Origin: Candidatus Eisenbacteria bacterium
Lineage (GTDB): Bacteria; Eisenbacteria; RBG-16-71-46; JACRLI01
Direction of reading: 5' to 3'
DNA: 64,000 nt
NCBI GenBank assembly: GCA_016235265.1
Contig: JACRLI010000004.1
Coordinates: forward strand, 62,001 to 126,000
Part shown: one piece after another, positions 1 through 8,650 of the stretch
Position numbering within the stretch: position 1 is the stretch's first letter
Layout of the letters: each line of letters begins with the position of its first letter
Notes under the pieces: generated by a model
The model's input: the letters and a program-made list of their open reading frames with translations, nothing else
Database searches by the model: none
Told to the model about the DNA's origin: nothing
Translations under genes and position numbers: made by a program

Positions 1-26
1 GTTGCCGGGGATCGCGTACGAAAGCA

Positions 27-54
27 CGGCCCGGGCGGGGGACCGCCCGGGCCG
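27..54 (-). terminator. GC-rich hairpin after the sigma/anti-sigma operon
   Basis: A perfect 12-base-pair stem with a 4-base loop (GGGA) lies about 70 bases past the stop of the membrane protein gene read on the minus strand. Only a short T-rich stretch follows it, so it is a probable but not classical intrinsic terminator. Bases 1-124 otherwise hold nothing I can name. Confidence 0.45.
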
Positions 55-124
55 GCACAGGGCCTCCTGCACGAGATGGAGAACGCGGTCGCGGCGGGCC
101 CACCCCACCTGCCGCGGGTCCGCC

Positions 125-934
125 CTACTTCCCTTGCTTGTCGTCCACCGTGACGCGCGCACCGCCAGCGGATTTCGGAGCCCCCTTGGTCTCGATCTTG
201 ACCTCGATCCGGGTGCGCTCCCCCTCGCGGGTCACCTGTACGCTCGGATTGGTGAAGCCCACCTCCGCCAGGCGCCGGGTGATTTCCTGTTCGATCTCCG
301 CGGTGGTCTTGCCCTTGCCCTGCACCCGGATCTCGCGGATGCGATCGGCCGCCATGGCGCACACGCTGCCCAACGCGGGCTCGCGCACCGGCCGCACCTC
401 CGCCGTCGCCGTCACGCCCTTCGCGGTGAGCGCGCGCGCGAAGCCCTCGGCGGCGGTTCTCACCGATGCCGCCGAGCCGCCCTTCACGTGCGCGGAGAGC
501 ACGGCCCCGCCGGCCCCGTCGCCGCGCGTGCTCATGGACAGCGTGACCGTCTCCGCGCCCAGCAGGCCCTTCATCTGCCGGGCGATGTCGGCGAACGGCG
601 TGCCGGCCTGGCTCGCCCCGGCCAGCTTCAGATCCACGTCGCAACCGGTGGTGCGCGTGTAGCGGATGGGCACGAACAGCAGCGCCAGCGCCACCGCCGC
701 GGCCGCGGCGACGGCCCACCCGCGGCCGGAGTTCAGGGAATTCCAGAGTTTCACGGGCACTCCTCCTTCGATGTCGCGGCGGCTGCGCTCGCGCAGCAGT
801 CGCGTGGTCGTTTCGATGTCGTCCGGCCGCTCCGCGGTGACCCGCGCCAGCGACTCGAGATCCGCCGCCAGGCGCTCGGAGGCGCGTGTCGCCTCTCCCC
901 CGCGCGCCGGGCCTGCCTTTTCATTCGGGCTCAT
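125..934 (-). CDS. Membrane-anchored partner of the ECF sigma factor (probable anti-sigma factor)
   Basis: The 269-residue product has a charged cytoplasmic N-terminus of about 75 residues. One membrane segment follows (roughly residues 73-91, Ala/Val/Leu-rich, starting WAVAAAAAVALALLF). The rest is an extracytoplasmic region with alternating beta-like repeats and two cysteines. Its ATG overlaps the sigma factor stop by 4 bases, the usual arrangement for a sigma factor and its membrane-bound regulator. I see no zinc-binding HxxxCxxC anti-sigma motif, so the anti-sigma role rests on gene order and topology. The C-terminal part could instead sense an envelope signal. Confidence 0.6.
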   Translation of the reverse strand: MSPNEKAGPARGGEATRASERLAADLESLARVTAERPDDIETTTRLLRERSRRDIEGGVPVKLWNSLNSGRGWAVAAAAAVALALLFVPIRYTRTTGCDVDLKLAGASQAGTPFADIARQMKGLLGAETVTLSMSTRGDGAGGAVLSAHVKGGSAASVRTAAEGFARALTAKGVTATAEVRPVREPALGSVCAMAADRIREIRVQGKGKTTAEIEQEITRRLAEVGFTNPSVQVTREGERTRIEVKIETKGAPKSAGGARVTVDDKQGK

Positions 935-1584
935 GATGTCTCCCCTTCGGGCCGCAGCACGATTCCACCCGGACGCACCCGGTAGCCCAGCCGTTCGTAA
1001 TGCCGGCGCAGCCGTTCACGCCCCCGCGCCAGCCGGGACTTCACCGCCGCCACGCTGGCGCCCTGGACCTCGGAGATCTCCCCGATCGAGAAGCCCTCCA
1101 GTTCGAACAGGACCACCGCTTCCCGCTGCGCGGCGGGAAGCCGTGCCAGCGCGTCGGCCACGCGCCGGGCCGCGGCCCGCCGGTGCTCCCGGTCCACCCC
1201 GTTCTCCCCGGCCGGGTCCGTGCCGGCGCCGGGCCCGTCGCCGTCCAGGGAGACGAAGCGTTTCCAGAAGTCCCGCCGGGCTCGGTTCCGGTGGACCGTG
1301 ACCAGGATCGCGTAGAACCAGGGACGAAACCGCGTGGCGTCCCTCAGGCCGGGCAGCTTCTCGTATGCGCGCAGCACCGCTTCCTGCAGCAGATCATCCC
1401 CGTCGGCCACCGACCGGCTCAGCCGGCGCGCGGTGAGCGCGGCCTGCCGGTGGATCGGCCCCAGGAGTTCGATCAGGCGGCGCCAGTCGCGTGGTTCCAC
1501 GTGTGCTTCCCGTTCGCGTTCGGGTGGGGGTTCGAGCTCGGCCCTCGCCCCCTGAGACACCTTGGGGGGCCGGAAAAGTCGCAC
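931..1584 (-). CDS. ECF-subfamily RNA polymerase sigma factor
   Basis: This 217-residue protein has the two ECF domains. Region 2 (about residues 45-110) includes the DGDDLLQEAVLRAYEKLPGL helix and the FRPWFYAILVTVHRN promoter-melting segment. Region 4 (about 145-200) carries LPAAQREAVVLFELEGFSIGE followed by the recognition helix with VAAVKSRLARGRERL. The reading frame opens with GTG at 1584; a second GTG at 1500, before EPRDWRRLIELL, would remove a disordered Pro/Glu-rich start and is equally possible. It is coupled to the membrane protein downstream. The linker between regions 2 and 4 is longer than usual and Gly/Asp-rich. Confidence 0.88.
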   Translation of the reverse strand: MRLFRPPKVSQGARAELEPPPEREREAHVEPRDWRRLIELLGPIHRQAALTARRLSRSVADGDDLLQEAVLRAYEKLPGLRDATRFRPWFYAILVTVHRNRARRDFWKRFVSLDGDGPGAGTDPAGENGVDREHRRAAARRVADALARLPAAQREAVVLFELEGFSIGEISEVQGASVAAVKSRLARGRERLRRHYERLGYRVRPGGIVLRPEGETS

Positions 1585-1614
1585 TCATCCTACACGCCGG
1601 CCGGCTCGCGGCAC

Positions 1615-1651
1615 AAAAAACGATCGAGCCCGGGTGCTTGCGCACCCGGGC
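1615..1651 (-). terminator. Intrinsic terminator of pckG
   Basis: A perfect 10-base-pair hairpin (GCCCGGGTGC paired with GCACCCGGGC, 4-base loop) is followed on the minus strand by TCGATCG and six T residues. It sits about 57 bases past the PEP carboxykinase stop and just before the divergently read sigma gene. This is the best textbook terminator in the window. Confidence 0.85.
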
Positions 1652-1707
1652 CCACATCGCCGCATTCCGCGCGAAACGCCGGTTTCCCGGTGCCCGCCGG
1701 CCTGCTC

Positions 1708-3516
1708 CTACTTGGCGGCGCCCACCTTCGCGCCCTGCAGGCGCTTCTCGAGGGCGTCCACCTCTTCCTTGATGCCCTGCGGCAGCTTGTTCCCGAACTT
1801 CGCCAGGTGCTCGCGCATCAGCGGCAGCTCGTTGGTCCAGGCTTCGACGTCCACCTTCAGGACCTCTTCCATCGCGCCCGGCGACACGTTGAGTCCGCTC
1901 ACGTCCATCGAGCCCGGGGCGGGCAGGCGGCCGATCGGCGTCTCCACGGCCTTGCCGGTGCCGGTGACGCGCTCGAACACCCACTTGAGCACCCGGCTGT
2001 TCTCGCCGTAGCCCGGCCACAGGAACTTGCCGTCCGCGCCCTTGCGGAACCAGTTCACGTAGTAGAGCTTCGGCAGCTTCGCCGCGTCGGCCTTCGCGCC
2101 GACCTTGAGCCAGTGGCCGAAGTAATCGCCCATGTGGTAGCCGCAGAACGGCAGCATGGCGAACGGGTCGTAGCGCAGCGCGCCCACCTTGCCGGTCGCG
2201 GCGGCGGTGGTCTCCGAGCTCATGATCGAGCCCATGAACGTGCCGTGCTGCCAGCTCAGCGCCTCGTTGACCAGAGGCACCACGGTGCCGCGGCGGCCGC
2301 CGAAGAGGATCGCAGAGATGGGCACGCCGGCCGGGTTCTCCCAGTCCTTCGAGATCACCGGGCACTGCTTCGCCGGCGTGGTGAAGCGTGCGTTCGGGTG
2401 GCTCGCCTTGCGGCCGCACGTGGGCGTCCACGGGCGGCGCAGCCAGTCGGTCAGCTCCGCCGGCGGCGTGTCGGTCATCTCCTCCCACCAGATGTCGCCG
2501 TCGGGCGTGACCGCGACGTTGGTGAAGATGGAGTTCTTCGCGGCGGTCAGCATGGCGTTGGGGTTGCTCTTCATGCTGGTGCCGGGGGCCACGCCGAAGA
2601 AGCCCGCCTCGGGGTTGATGGCGTACAGCCGGCCGTCCGGGCCGAACTTCATCCACGCGATGTCGTCGCCCACGGTCTCGATGGTCCAGCCGGGAATCGT
2701 GGGGTTGAGCATCGCCAGGTTGGTCTTGCCGCAGGCCGACGGGAACGCCGCCGCGACGTAGATTTTCTTCCCCTCGGGGTTGGTGAGGCCGAGGATCAGC
2801 ATGTGCTCGGCCAGCCAGCCCTCGTCGCGCGCCTGCACCGAGGCGATGCGCAGCGCGTGGCACTTCTTGCCCAGCAGCGCGTTGCCGCCGTAGCCGGAGC
2901 CGTACGACCAGATCTCGCGCGTCTCGGGGAAGTGGCAGATGTACTTGGTCTTGTCGTTGCACGGCCAGGGCGAATCGGGGGCGTTCTCGGCGAGCGGCGA
3001 GCCCACCGAGTGCAGGCCGCGCACGAATTCACCGTCCGTGCCCAGCACCTCGATCACCTTCGTCCCCACGCGGGCCATGGTGTGCATGTTGGCCACCACG
3101 TAGGCGGAGTCGGTGATCTCGATCCCGATCTTGGCGATGGGCGAGCCCACCGGGCCCATGCTGTAGGGGATCACGTACATGGTGCGGCCCTTCATGGCGC
3201 CGGTGAAGAGCTCGCTCAGCGTCTTCTTCATCTCGGCCGGGTCGCGCCAGTTGTTGGTGGGGCCGGCGTCGTCCTTGTTGGCCGAACAGATGAAAGTGAA
3301 CTCCTCCACCCGGGCCACGTCGGCGGGGTTGGAGCGGACGTAGATGCTGTTGGGGCGCTTCTTTTCGTCCAGCCACATCGCGGTGCCGGCCTGGACCAGC
3401 AGCCTGAGCATGTTCTGGTACTCCGCCGGCGATCCGTCGCACCACACGACCTTCTCTGGCTGGCACAACGCCGCCACTTCCTTGACCCACGCCTCCAGTT
3501 TCTTGTTCTGCGTCAT
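1708..3516 (-). CDS. pckG: Phosphoenolpyruvate carboxykinase (GTP)
   Basis: The enzyme converts oxaloacetate and GTP to phosphoenolpyruvate, GDP and CO2 in gluconeogenesis. The 602 residues match the GTP-dependent family in length. The nucleotide P-loop [15 protein letters not shown], the following [21 protein letters not shown] block, and [15 protein letters not shown] are all present. The ATG at 3516 is preceded by GGGAAAGG at good spacing, which makes it preferable to an in-frame GTG 36 bases upstream. The gene is monocistronic: it has its own promoter-like sequence and a strong terminator. Confidence 0.95.
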   Translation of the reverse strand: MTQNKKLEAWVKEVAALCQPEKVVWCDGSPAEYQNMLRLLVQAGTAMWLDEKKRPNSIYVRSNPADVARVEEFTFICSANKDDAGPTNNWRDPAEMKKTLSELFTGAMKGRTMYVIPYSMGPVGSPIAKIGIEITDSAYVVANMHTMARVGTKVIEVLGTDGEFVRGLHSVGSPLAENAPDSPWPCNDKTKYICHFPETREIWSYGSGYGGNALLGKKCHALRIASVQARDEGWLAEHMLILGLTNPEGKKIYVAAAFPSACGKTNLAMLNPTIPGWTIETVGDDIAWMKFGPDGRLYAINPEAGFFGVAPGTSMKSNPNAMLTAAKNSIFTNVAVTPDGDIWWEEMTDTPPAELTDWLRRPWTPTCGRKASHPNARFTTPAKQCPVISKDWENPAGVPISAILFGGRRGTVVPLVNEALSWQHGTFMGSIMSSETTAAATGKVGALRYDPFAMLPFCGYHMGDYFGHWLKVGAKADAAKLPKLYYVNWFRKGADGKFLWPGYGENSRVLKWVFERVTGTGKAVETPIGRLPAPGSMDVSGLNVSPGAMEEVLKVDVEAWTNELPLMREHLAKFGNKLPQGIKEEVDALEKRLQGAKVGAAK

Positions 3517-3660
3517 GGCATTCGCCTTTCCCTTGAGGAAACCACGGGCCACCAGTGCCCGGAACTCTATGGAAACGAAGCAGATCGCAGGGAAGATGGC
3601 CTCTCGGCCCGGATGGCAACCCCACCGCGTCCCCGTGGGCGCGTGGCGCGCCCTCGAAAG

Positions 3661-3688
3661 ACTCTAGCACTTTCGGGAGGTGGTGCAA
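3661..3688 (-). promoter_or_regulatory. Sigma-70-type promoter candidate for pckG
   Basis: On the minus strand TTGCAC (3688-3683) and TAGAGT (3666-3661) are separated by 16 bases. This would give a leader of roughly 140 bases before the pckG ATG. The rest of the 3517-3807 gap holds the VOC gene's downstream hairpin and a second inverted repeat (CAGGCAGGTGGG with CCCACCTGCCTG). Confidence 0.45.
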
Positions 3689-3780
3689 GGGCGTGGGCGG
3701 CGTGGGCGGCGAAACACGGGCGGCAGGCAGGCAGGTGGGTCAGGGATTCCTGGCCTCCCCACCTGCCTGCCCGCACGGTC

Positions 3781-3807
3781 GGGGCGCCGCGGAACGCGCG
3801 GCGCCCC
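3781..3807 (-). terminator. Hairpin directly after the VOC gene stop
   Basis: An 11-base-pair GC stem (GGGGCGCCGCG with CGCGGCGCCCC, 5-base loop) abuts the stop codon at 3808. There is no T tract, so it may be a terminator or an RNA-stabilising hairpin. Confidence 0.4.
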
Positions 3808-4197
3808 CTACCGGGCGTTCGTGTCCGCCTGCATCACGCCGAAGATGTTGCCTTCCGTGTCCTTGGCGTAGAACAGCCAGCCCACGCCGGGAATCGCCAT
3901 GCGCGGCAGCGCCATGGTCCCACCCGCAGCCATGACCTTGCGCTCCGCCTCCTCCACCGAGTCCACCCCCACCGTGCACACGTAGGCGTTCACCGCCTGG
4001 CCCTCCGCCGGGCCGGCTCCCATGCGCTTCATCATGCCGCCGTTGATCCCGGGCGCGCCGTCGGGCCCGGTCTTCACGAGCCAGTACGGTTGCGGTCCCG
4101 CCCACCCGGTGAATTCCCACCCGAAGACGGCGGTGTAGAACTTGATGGCGCGCTCGGGGTTCTCGGCGTGGATCTCGAAGTGGATGACGCGGGACAT
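3808..4197 (-). CDS. VOC-family (glyoxalase/bleomycin-resistance fold) protein
   Basis: The 129 residues form one vicinal-oxygen-chelate domain. It starts MSRVIHFEIHAENPERAIKF and ends with a GWLFYAKDTEGNIFGVMQ block, the usual beta-alpha-beta-beta-beta pair. The proteins most like this are small stand-alone members annotated as glyoxalases whose substrate is unknown. The ATG at 4197 follows GGAGG by 7 bases, which excludes the longer open frame reaching 4320. It is divergent from murB. No substrate can be assigned. Confidence 0.85.
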   Translation of the reverse strand: MSRVIHFEIHAENPERAIKFYTAVFGWEFTGWAGPQPYWLVKTGPDGAPGINGGMMKRMGAGPAEGQAVNAYVCTVGVDSVEEAERKVMAAGGTMALPRMAIPGVGWLFYAKDTEGNIFGVMQADTNAR

Positions 4198-4339
4198 GTG
4201 GGGCCTCCGGTTGCGGGATGGGAAGTGCTCGATGGTCGAGGATATCGGCGGCCAGGCGGATTGTGCCGCATCGCGCGGCGGCCGCGCAAGATGGACCACT
4301 ACCAGATGGACCACGACCACCCTCGGACCGGCCCCATGC

Positions 4340-4345
4340 TATCTT
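4340..4345 (+). promoter_or_regulatory. -10-like element placed for a leaderless murB mRNA
   Basis: TATCTT ends 6 bases before the murB ATG and there is no ribosome binding site in between. No good -35 is seen, so the call depends on this position matching the same arrangement at two other genes (36863 and 47748). Confidence 0.35.
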
Positions 4346-4351
4346 CCCGCC

Positions 4352-5485
4352 ATGGACTTCCGCGAGAACGTCTCACTCGCCGGATTCACCACGCTGGGCG
4401 TGGGCGGCCCCGCGCGCTGGTTCGCCGACGCCGGCTCCGAGGGCGAGGTGCGCGAGGCGCTGGCATTCGCCGCGGCGCGCTCCCTCCCGCTGTTCGTTCT
4501 CGGCGGCGGCAGCAACCTGCTGGTGGCCGACGAGGGATTCCCCGGCGTGGTGCTGCACATGGGCCTGCGCGGCGTGCGCACCACGTCACAGGGCCCGGTG
4601 GAGATCCTGGAAGTGGGCGCGGGCGAGGACTGGGACAGGTTCGTCGGCGTGTGCGTCGCCGGCGGCCTGGCCGGCCTGGAGTGCTTGAGCGGCATCCCCG
4701 GCACCGTGGGCGGCACGCCGGTGCAGAACGTGGGCGCCTACGGGCAGGAAGTCTCCTCGGCCATCCAGAGCGTGCGCGTGCTGGACCGGCGCAGCGGCGA
4801 GACGCGTGAGATGACCCGCACCGAGTGCGCCTTCGGCTACCGCGCCAGTGTGTTCAACACTGTCGAGCGTGACCGCTTCATCGTCCTGCGCGTCACCTTC
4901 ACCCTGCCGCACGGGGCCGCGCCCGCCCTGAACTACAGGGACGTGAAGGAGTACTTCGCCGCGCGCACCGGCGCCGCGGCCGCGCTCCCTTCGCTTGCCG
5001 AAGTGCGCAACGCCGTGCGCGAGATCCGCGCGCGCAAGGCGATGCTGCTGGTGCCGGGAGATCCCGACTGCCGCAGCGCGGGGTCGTTCTTCAAGAACCC
5101 GGTGGTGAGCGAGGCGCAGTACGCGCAGATTTGCGAGGCTGCCGGAGCCGACGCGCCGCGCTTCCCGGCAGGCGCGGCGGCAGCCGGCGCGTTTGCTGCC
5201 ATTGGCAAGGATTCCACCTCGACGACAACTTCCACTTCCGCTCCGTCCTCCCCCGCACTCGTGAAAGTCCCCGCCGCCTGGCTCATCGAGCGAGCCGGCT
5301 TCCAGCGTGGCCATGCTCGCGGCCGCGCGGGCATTTCCAGCAAACACACCCTGGCCCTGGTCAACCGCGGGGGAGCCACGGCCACGGAGATCCTGGACCT
5401 GGCGCGGGAAGTGCGCGACGGCGTGGAGAGGAACTTCGGGGTGAAGCTGGAGGTGGAACCAGTGATGTTGGGGGGCGGGCCCTAG
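4352..5485 (+). CDS. murB: UDP-N-acetylenolpyruvoylglucosamine reductase
   Basis: MurB is the FAD enzyme that reduces UDP-GlcNAc-enolpyruvate to UDP-MurNAc in peptidoglycan synthesis. The 377 residues carry the FAD-binding LGGGSNLLVADEG and SGIPGTVGGTPVQNVGAYG blocks, the type I tyrosine loop FGYRASVF, and the proton-donor serine in GSFFKNPV. An Ala/Ser/Thr-rich insertion of about 30 residues (near 285-310) is unusual. The ATG at 4352 lacks a ribosome binding site and sits just after a -10-like TATCTT. The gene is alone rather than in a division cluster. Confidence 0.93.
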   Translation: MDFRENVSLAGFTTLGVGGPARWFADAGSEGEVREALAFAAARSLPLFVLGGGSNLLVADEGFPGVVLHMGLRGVRTTSQGPVEILEVGAGEDWDRFVGVCVAGGLAGLECLSGIPGTVGGTPVQNVGAYGQEVSSAIQSVRVLDRRSGETREMTRTECAFGYRASVFNTVERDRFIVLRVTFTLPHGAAPALNYRDVKEYFAARTGAAAALPSLAEVRNAVREIRARKAMLLVPGDPDCRSAGSFFKNPVVSEAQYAQICEAAGADAPRFPAGAAAAGAFAAIGKDSTSTTTSTSAPSSPALVKVPAAWLIERAGFQRGHARGRAGISSKHTLALVNRGGATATEILDLAREVRDGVERNFGVKLEVEPVMLGGGP

Positions 5486-5566
5486 GCCGATGCCGGACCG
5501 CCCTTCCCCAATTTGCACCTCGATTGAGCACGAACCGCAGGGGAAGAGATGGTCCCCGGCCATTCC

Positions 5567-6535
5567 TTACCGATAGCGCCTCCTCAGCGCTCCCCATGTC
5601 GTCTCCGGTGTCGGCGTCGCAAGAGTTCCGTAAACGACCACGTGATCTCCGCCGAAGTCAGCCACGAAGATGTTTCCAAACCCATCCACAGCAACATCGT
5701 AGGCATCGAACTGCCCGGGGCCGCTCCCTAACGATCCGACTGACCACTCGTAGGTTCCCTGAGTCGTGTATCTGTCAACAGCAGAGTATCCGGAACCTGA
5801 TCGGGCAAGATACAAATGTCCGCTGTGATCAGTGGCCATACCCCTGACATCGTTGACGTACCACTCCTTTATGAACGTGCAGTCTGGCGTGAACTTGTCG
5901 ATCCGATCACAATGTGAGAATGCTGGACTGTACTGGGCGACAAATACGTTTCCGCTGTCGTCAACGGCAATGCTCGTTGAGAGACCCGTAACGACGCCTG
6001 GTGAGCACGCTACAAATGGTGGAATGGCCTCCGGACTGCGCCCCAGGTAGCCGCCGTCGGAGGTGAAGTACTGGATGCGGGCATTGCCAGAATCCAGCAC
6101 GTACACGTTCCCATTCGGCCCGACGGCCACCCCCTGTGGATTCTTGAATTGTCCCGGTCCGCTGCCAGTGGAGCCCCACCCGCCTACAGGATGTCCCTGC
6201 AGGTCGTACACCAAGATCGCGTCGCCATAGTTCGAGTACAGTCTTCCAATTGAACTGTTGATTGAAATATCTCCGCCTCCGGGCGCCCAGACTCTCACCG
6301 CGGTACCACGCGATTCGAACTCCTGGATCCGGAGGTTGTACCACTCACCTGTGTAAACATGGCCGGTCCCGTCCACGGCAATGTAGTGAAGTCCCGAGAA
6401 CTGGCCAGGCGCGCCGCCGTGCCCTCCCCACGATAGGACATAGGGAGGCTGCGCAAGCGCGAGGCCATACTCACCCAGCCAGAGGACCAGCGCACACAAC
6501 GTAGTGCACACCGCAAGGAGATTCCTGGTCTTCAT
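5567..6535 (-). CDS. Secreted NHL-repeat beta-propeller protein with C-terminal TTWG motif
   Basis: The 322-residue product begins with a signal peptide (MKTRNLLAVCTTLCALVLWL) and then has at least five NHL-type repeats. These carry motifs such as GQFSGLHYIAVDGTGHVYTG, GQFKNPQGVAVGPNGNVYVL and GQFDAYDVAVDGFGNIFVAD, so it is a beta-propeller. It ends in PETTWGALRRRYR, which matches the end of the secreted protein at 62461-63357. The start is the ATG at 6535, preceded by GATGGAGATGG. It lies 20 bases after the beta-helix gene, probably in one transcript. Base composition and codon use are less GC-rich than in neighbouring genes. The ligand is unknown. Confidence 0.85.
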   Translation of the reverse strand: MKTRNLLAVCTTLCALVLWLGEYGLALAQPPYVLSWGGHGGAPGQFSGLHYIAVDGTGHVYTGEWYNLRIQEFESRGTAVRVWAPGGGDISINSSIGRLYSNYGDAILVYDLQGHPVGGWGSTGSGPGQFKNPQGVAVGPNGNVYVLDSGNARIQYFTSDGGYLGRSPEAIPPFVACSPGVVTGLSTSIAVDDSGNVFVAQYSPAFSHCDRIDKFTPDCTFIKEWYVNDVRGMATDHSGHLYLARSGSGYSAVDRYTTQGTYEWSVGSLGSGPGQFDAYDVAVDGFGNIFVADFGGDHVVVYGTLATPTPETTWGALRRRYR

Positions 6536-6555
6536 GGGTCCATCTCCATCGCCAA

Positions 6556-8295
6556 TTACAGACTCTGTAGCTCGTGCCACGCATTTGCGTACCAGATCTT
6601 GACGCGTTCGGCGTCGATGTCGAAGGCCATGTCACCGTCTTGAGGATCAAGAACTTGCGTGGTTATGTCTTGCGAAGTCACGAGCGGGAGGCGAATGCGG
6701 TTGCCGAAGATCGCGCCGGCACGCCGGGATTCGTCCACCACCTTTACATCCCGGAATCCCTGGCTGCGGGTGGCGTGCCACGATCCCAGCACGGTCAGCT
6801 CAGACCCCGGCGCAGAGACATGAATGTCCCCGTCCGGATCCTCACTTCCGGGCGTGAGTGGGGCCGGGTAACTATCGCTGTAGATTTCGCAGTTGGAGAC
6901 GAGCATACAACGCGCGACGCGCGTGACAGCGATCGCGTTGCAGCGGTCTGCAGCGTTGCGTCTGAAGGTGCAGGTATCGACAGTGATTCCGTGCGAGTCC
7001 TGGTGATCCAGATCCGGTGATGTGATTTCAATGAACCATGCGCGCCGGGTTGGAGGGACAGTCTGCCCCAGATTGTCTTCGAAGAAGCAGCCACCGAACC
7101 GGACTGTTACGCAGTTGCTCAGCGTCACCCAGCTCTGGTCGTTGGCGGCTGGCTCGAATACGCAGTCTACCAGGGAGAGGCTCTGCACCCACGTTGCCGA
7201 AAGAAGTGATCCCTGGGCATAGATTCCTGGGGAGGCTTCCGCCATCCCGAATTCGCAACGCGCAAAGCTCAGCAGGTTCAGCGAATGGGTGGGTCCCCCC
7301 GTGGCGAGTCGCACCGCACCATCCCGGTGCGCTTGAACGAAGGAGCAATCCTGAAAGTCGCACTCGATCACATCACGGACGGCATTCGGCTCCCCACAAT
7401 TCACATCCAGCGCCCAACTACCGGTATCCTGGACGCGACAGTTGGTGACGGATACGCGCGCCATTGCCGAACCGGCCGCGCTCGGACTGACGACAATTCC
7501 TCTCCCGGACCCGGCCGCAACCGCCCCCTTCAGGTGCAGGCCCTCCACGCGAACGAAACCATCCTGGATCCTCAGGATGTCCTGATTGGGATTGGAGCAG
7601 TGGAGAATCGTGCGCGAGACGCCCTCTCCACGAACGAGAATGCTCTGGTTCGATGCAGGTGGAATGCTCAGCGTCGAAGGCACCTCCCAGGTTCCTGCGG
7701 GAATGATCACCGTTCCACCGGCGGGTCCCAGGGTATCCAAGGCTGTCTGGATGCCGTCGAAATGGCCGGCGTTGAGCACCAGCGGACCAGTCGTCTGTCC
7801 TGCTTCGATCCGAGGCGTCACGCCCACACCAGAAATGAGCAGGTCGACCGAGGTGCGCGCAAGAGTCGCCGCCGCCACTCCACTTGCGGGGTCCGTCTGC
7901 ACCACGCCGGTGGTAGTCGGAGCGCATACGGTCGTGGCCGAATTGCTGAACATCGTCTTGTAGAGCGCGGGTCGGTTGTTGGTGGGAAGCAAGCGCGTGC
8001 CGAGGGTGATGTTGACTGCGGGATGGCCAACGTTGGAGACGATCAGAGTCTCGCGGTCGGGGCTGGGCTCCGAAACTGTGAGGGTGGACGCTGTGGTGCC
8101 GACACGAATCGTGTCGCCCCCTTCGATCTCACCGATGTCGTCCACCGGAATGGGGAAATCAAGCGCGTTCTGCGGCACCTGAACGGTCTGCGTGGCTGTC
8201 GCCCCCCCCCTGTAGACGTCCACTGTGGCGTCCGCGGGAATCTGCGTCCCGTCCCTGACTACTGGCTTGTACAGCAGGTGCGTGGGCTTTGACAT
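6556..8295 (-). CDS. Right-handed beta-helix protein, phage tail-spike-like
   Basis: The 579-residue protein has a beta-sandwich-like N-terminal 190 residues. A pectate-lyase-type parallel beta-helix follows, opening with HFDGIQTALDTLGPAGGTVI and continuing with repeated short strands (VRVEGLHLKG, VSVTNCRVQDT, LSLVDCVF, ITVDTCTF). The C-terminus reads QDGDMAFDIDAERVKIWYAN, like the ends of phage tail and fibre proteins. The start is ATG 8295, with GGGGAG about 11 bases upstream. I see no signal peptide. There are no other phage genes, so it may be a domesticated tail-spike or a surface polysaccharide-binding protein. Composition is less GC-rich than the flanks. Confidence 0.75.
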   Translation of the reverse strand: MSKPTHLLYKPVVRDGTQIPADATVDVYRGGATATQTVQVPQNALDFPIPVDDIGEIEGGDTIRVGTTASTLTVSEPSPDRETLIVSNVGHPAVNITLGTRLLPTNNRPALYKTMFSNSATTVCAPTTTGVVQTDPASGVAAATLARTSVDLLISGVGVTPRIEAGQTTGPLVLNAGHFDGIQTALDTLGPAGGTVIIPAGTWEVPSTLSIPPASNQSILVRGEGVSRTILHCSNPNQDILRIQDGFVRVEGLHLKGAVAAGSGRGIVVSPSAAGSAMARVSVTNCRVQDTGSWALDVNCGEPNAVRDVIECDFQDCSFVQAHRDGAVRLATGGPTHSLNLLSFARCEFGMAEASPGIYAQGSLLSATWVQSLSLVDCVFEPAANDQSWVTLSNCVTVRFGGCFFEDNLGQTVPPTRRAWFIEITSPDLDHQDSHGITVDTCTFRRNAADRCNAIAVTRVARCMLVSNCEIYSDSYPAPLTPGSEDPDGDIHVSAPGSELTVLGSWHATRSQGFRDVKVVDESRRAGAIFGNRIRLPLVTSQDITTQVLDPQDGDMAFDIDAERVKIWYANAWHELQSL

Positions 8296-8484
8296 CTGGA
8301 TCTCACTCCCCACCTTGCCCGCAACAGTTGAAGGCGCGACGGTCTCCCTCGCGCGGACGCTGCCTGACCTTCGGAGTTCAGCACATCCTGAGGATACCAC
8401 GGAATGTGTGGTCTCGTTAAGCCATCCGCCGCGCACGTCATGCCACTCGCGGATGCGGACCGCCCTGCCCGGAACCACCCCGCA
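8296..8484. other. Gene-free stretch upstream of the beta-helix gene
   Basis: Together with the inverted repeat to its right this makes about 355 bases without a gene. A frame continues open into it on the minus strand but has no start with a ribosome binding site and no recognisable protein. A short inverted repeat, ACCAC-N7-GTGGT, lies near 8396. I see no clear promoter. Confidence 0.5.
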
Positions 8485-8643
8485 TGCGTTTTGAGTCGTG
8501 GGAGTATGAGTGAGGTCTGCCGGTGCGTCTGCGACCGACGAAGCCAGGAAGGCGAAGGAGGGAGCAGCCGCAGCGAAGTCGCGCCAGGAAGGCGCGACGA
8601 GCGGGCCGGCAGACCCACTCATACTCCCACGACTCAAAACGCA
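8485..8643. repeat. Long inverted repeat flanking about 80 bases
   Basis: The left arm (8485-8523) and right arm (8606-8643) are inverted copies of TGCGTTTTGAGTCGTGGGAG continuing with TATGAGTG, then (A)GGTCTGCCGG. They are identical except for a single-base indel. The enclosed 82 bases are GC-rich and carry an imperfect direct repeat (GCCAGGAAGGCG, twice). The right arm starts 8 bases past the MgtE/CBS gene stop. No open frame or transposase lies inside. It could be a miniature mobile element, a very large hairpin, or the edge of the inserted 5.5-8.5 kb patch. Confidence 0.85.
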
Positions 8644-8650
8644 GGAAGCC

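Noticed and set aside
6556..8295. Prophage remnant
   Set aside because: Only one tail-like protein is present; there are no integrase, capsid, terminase or attachment sites nearby.
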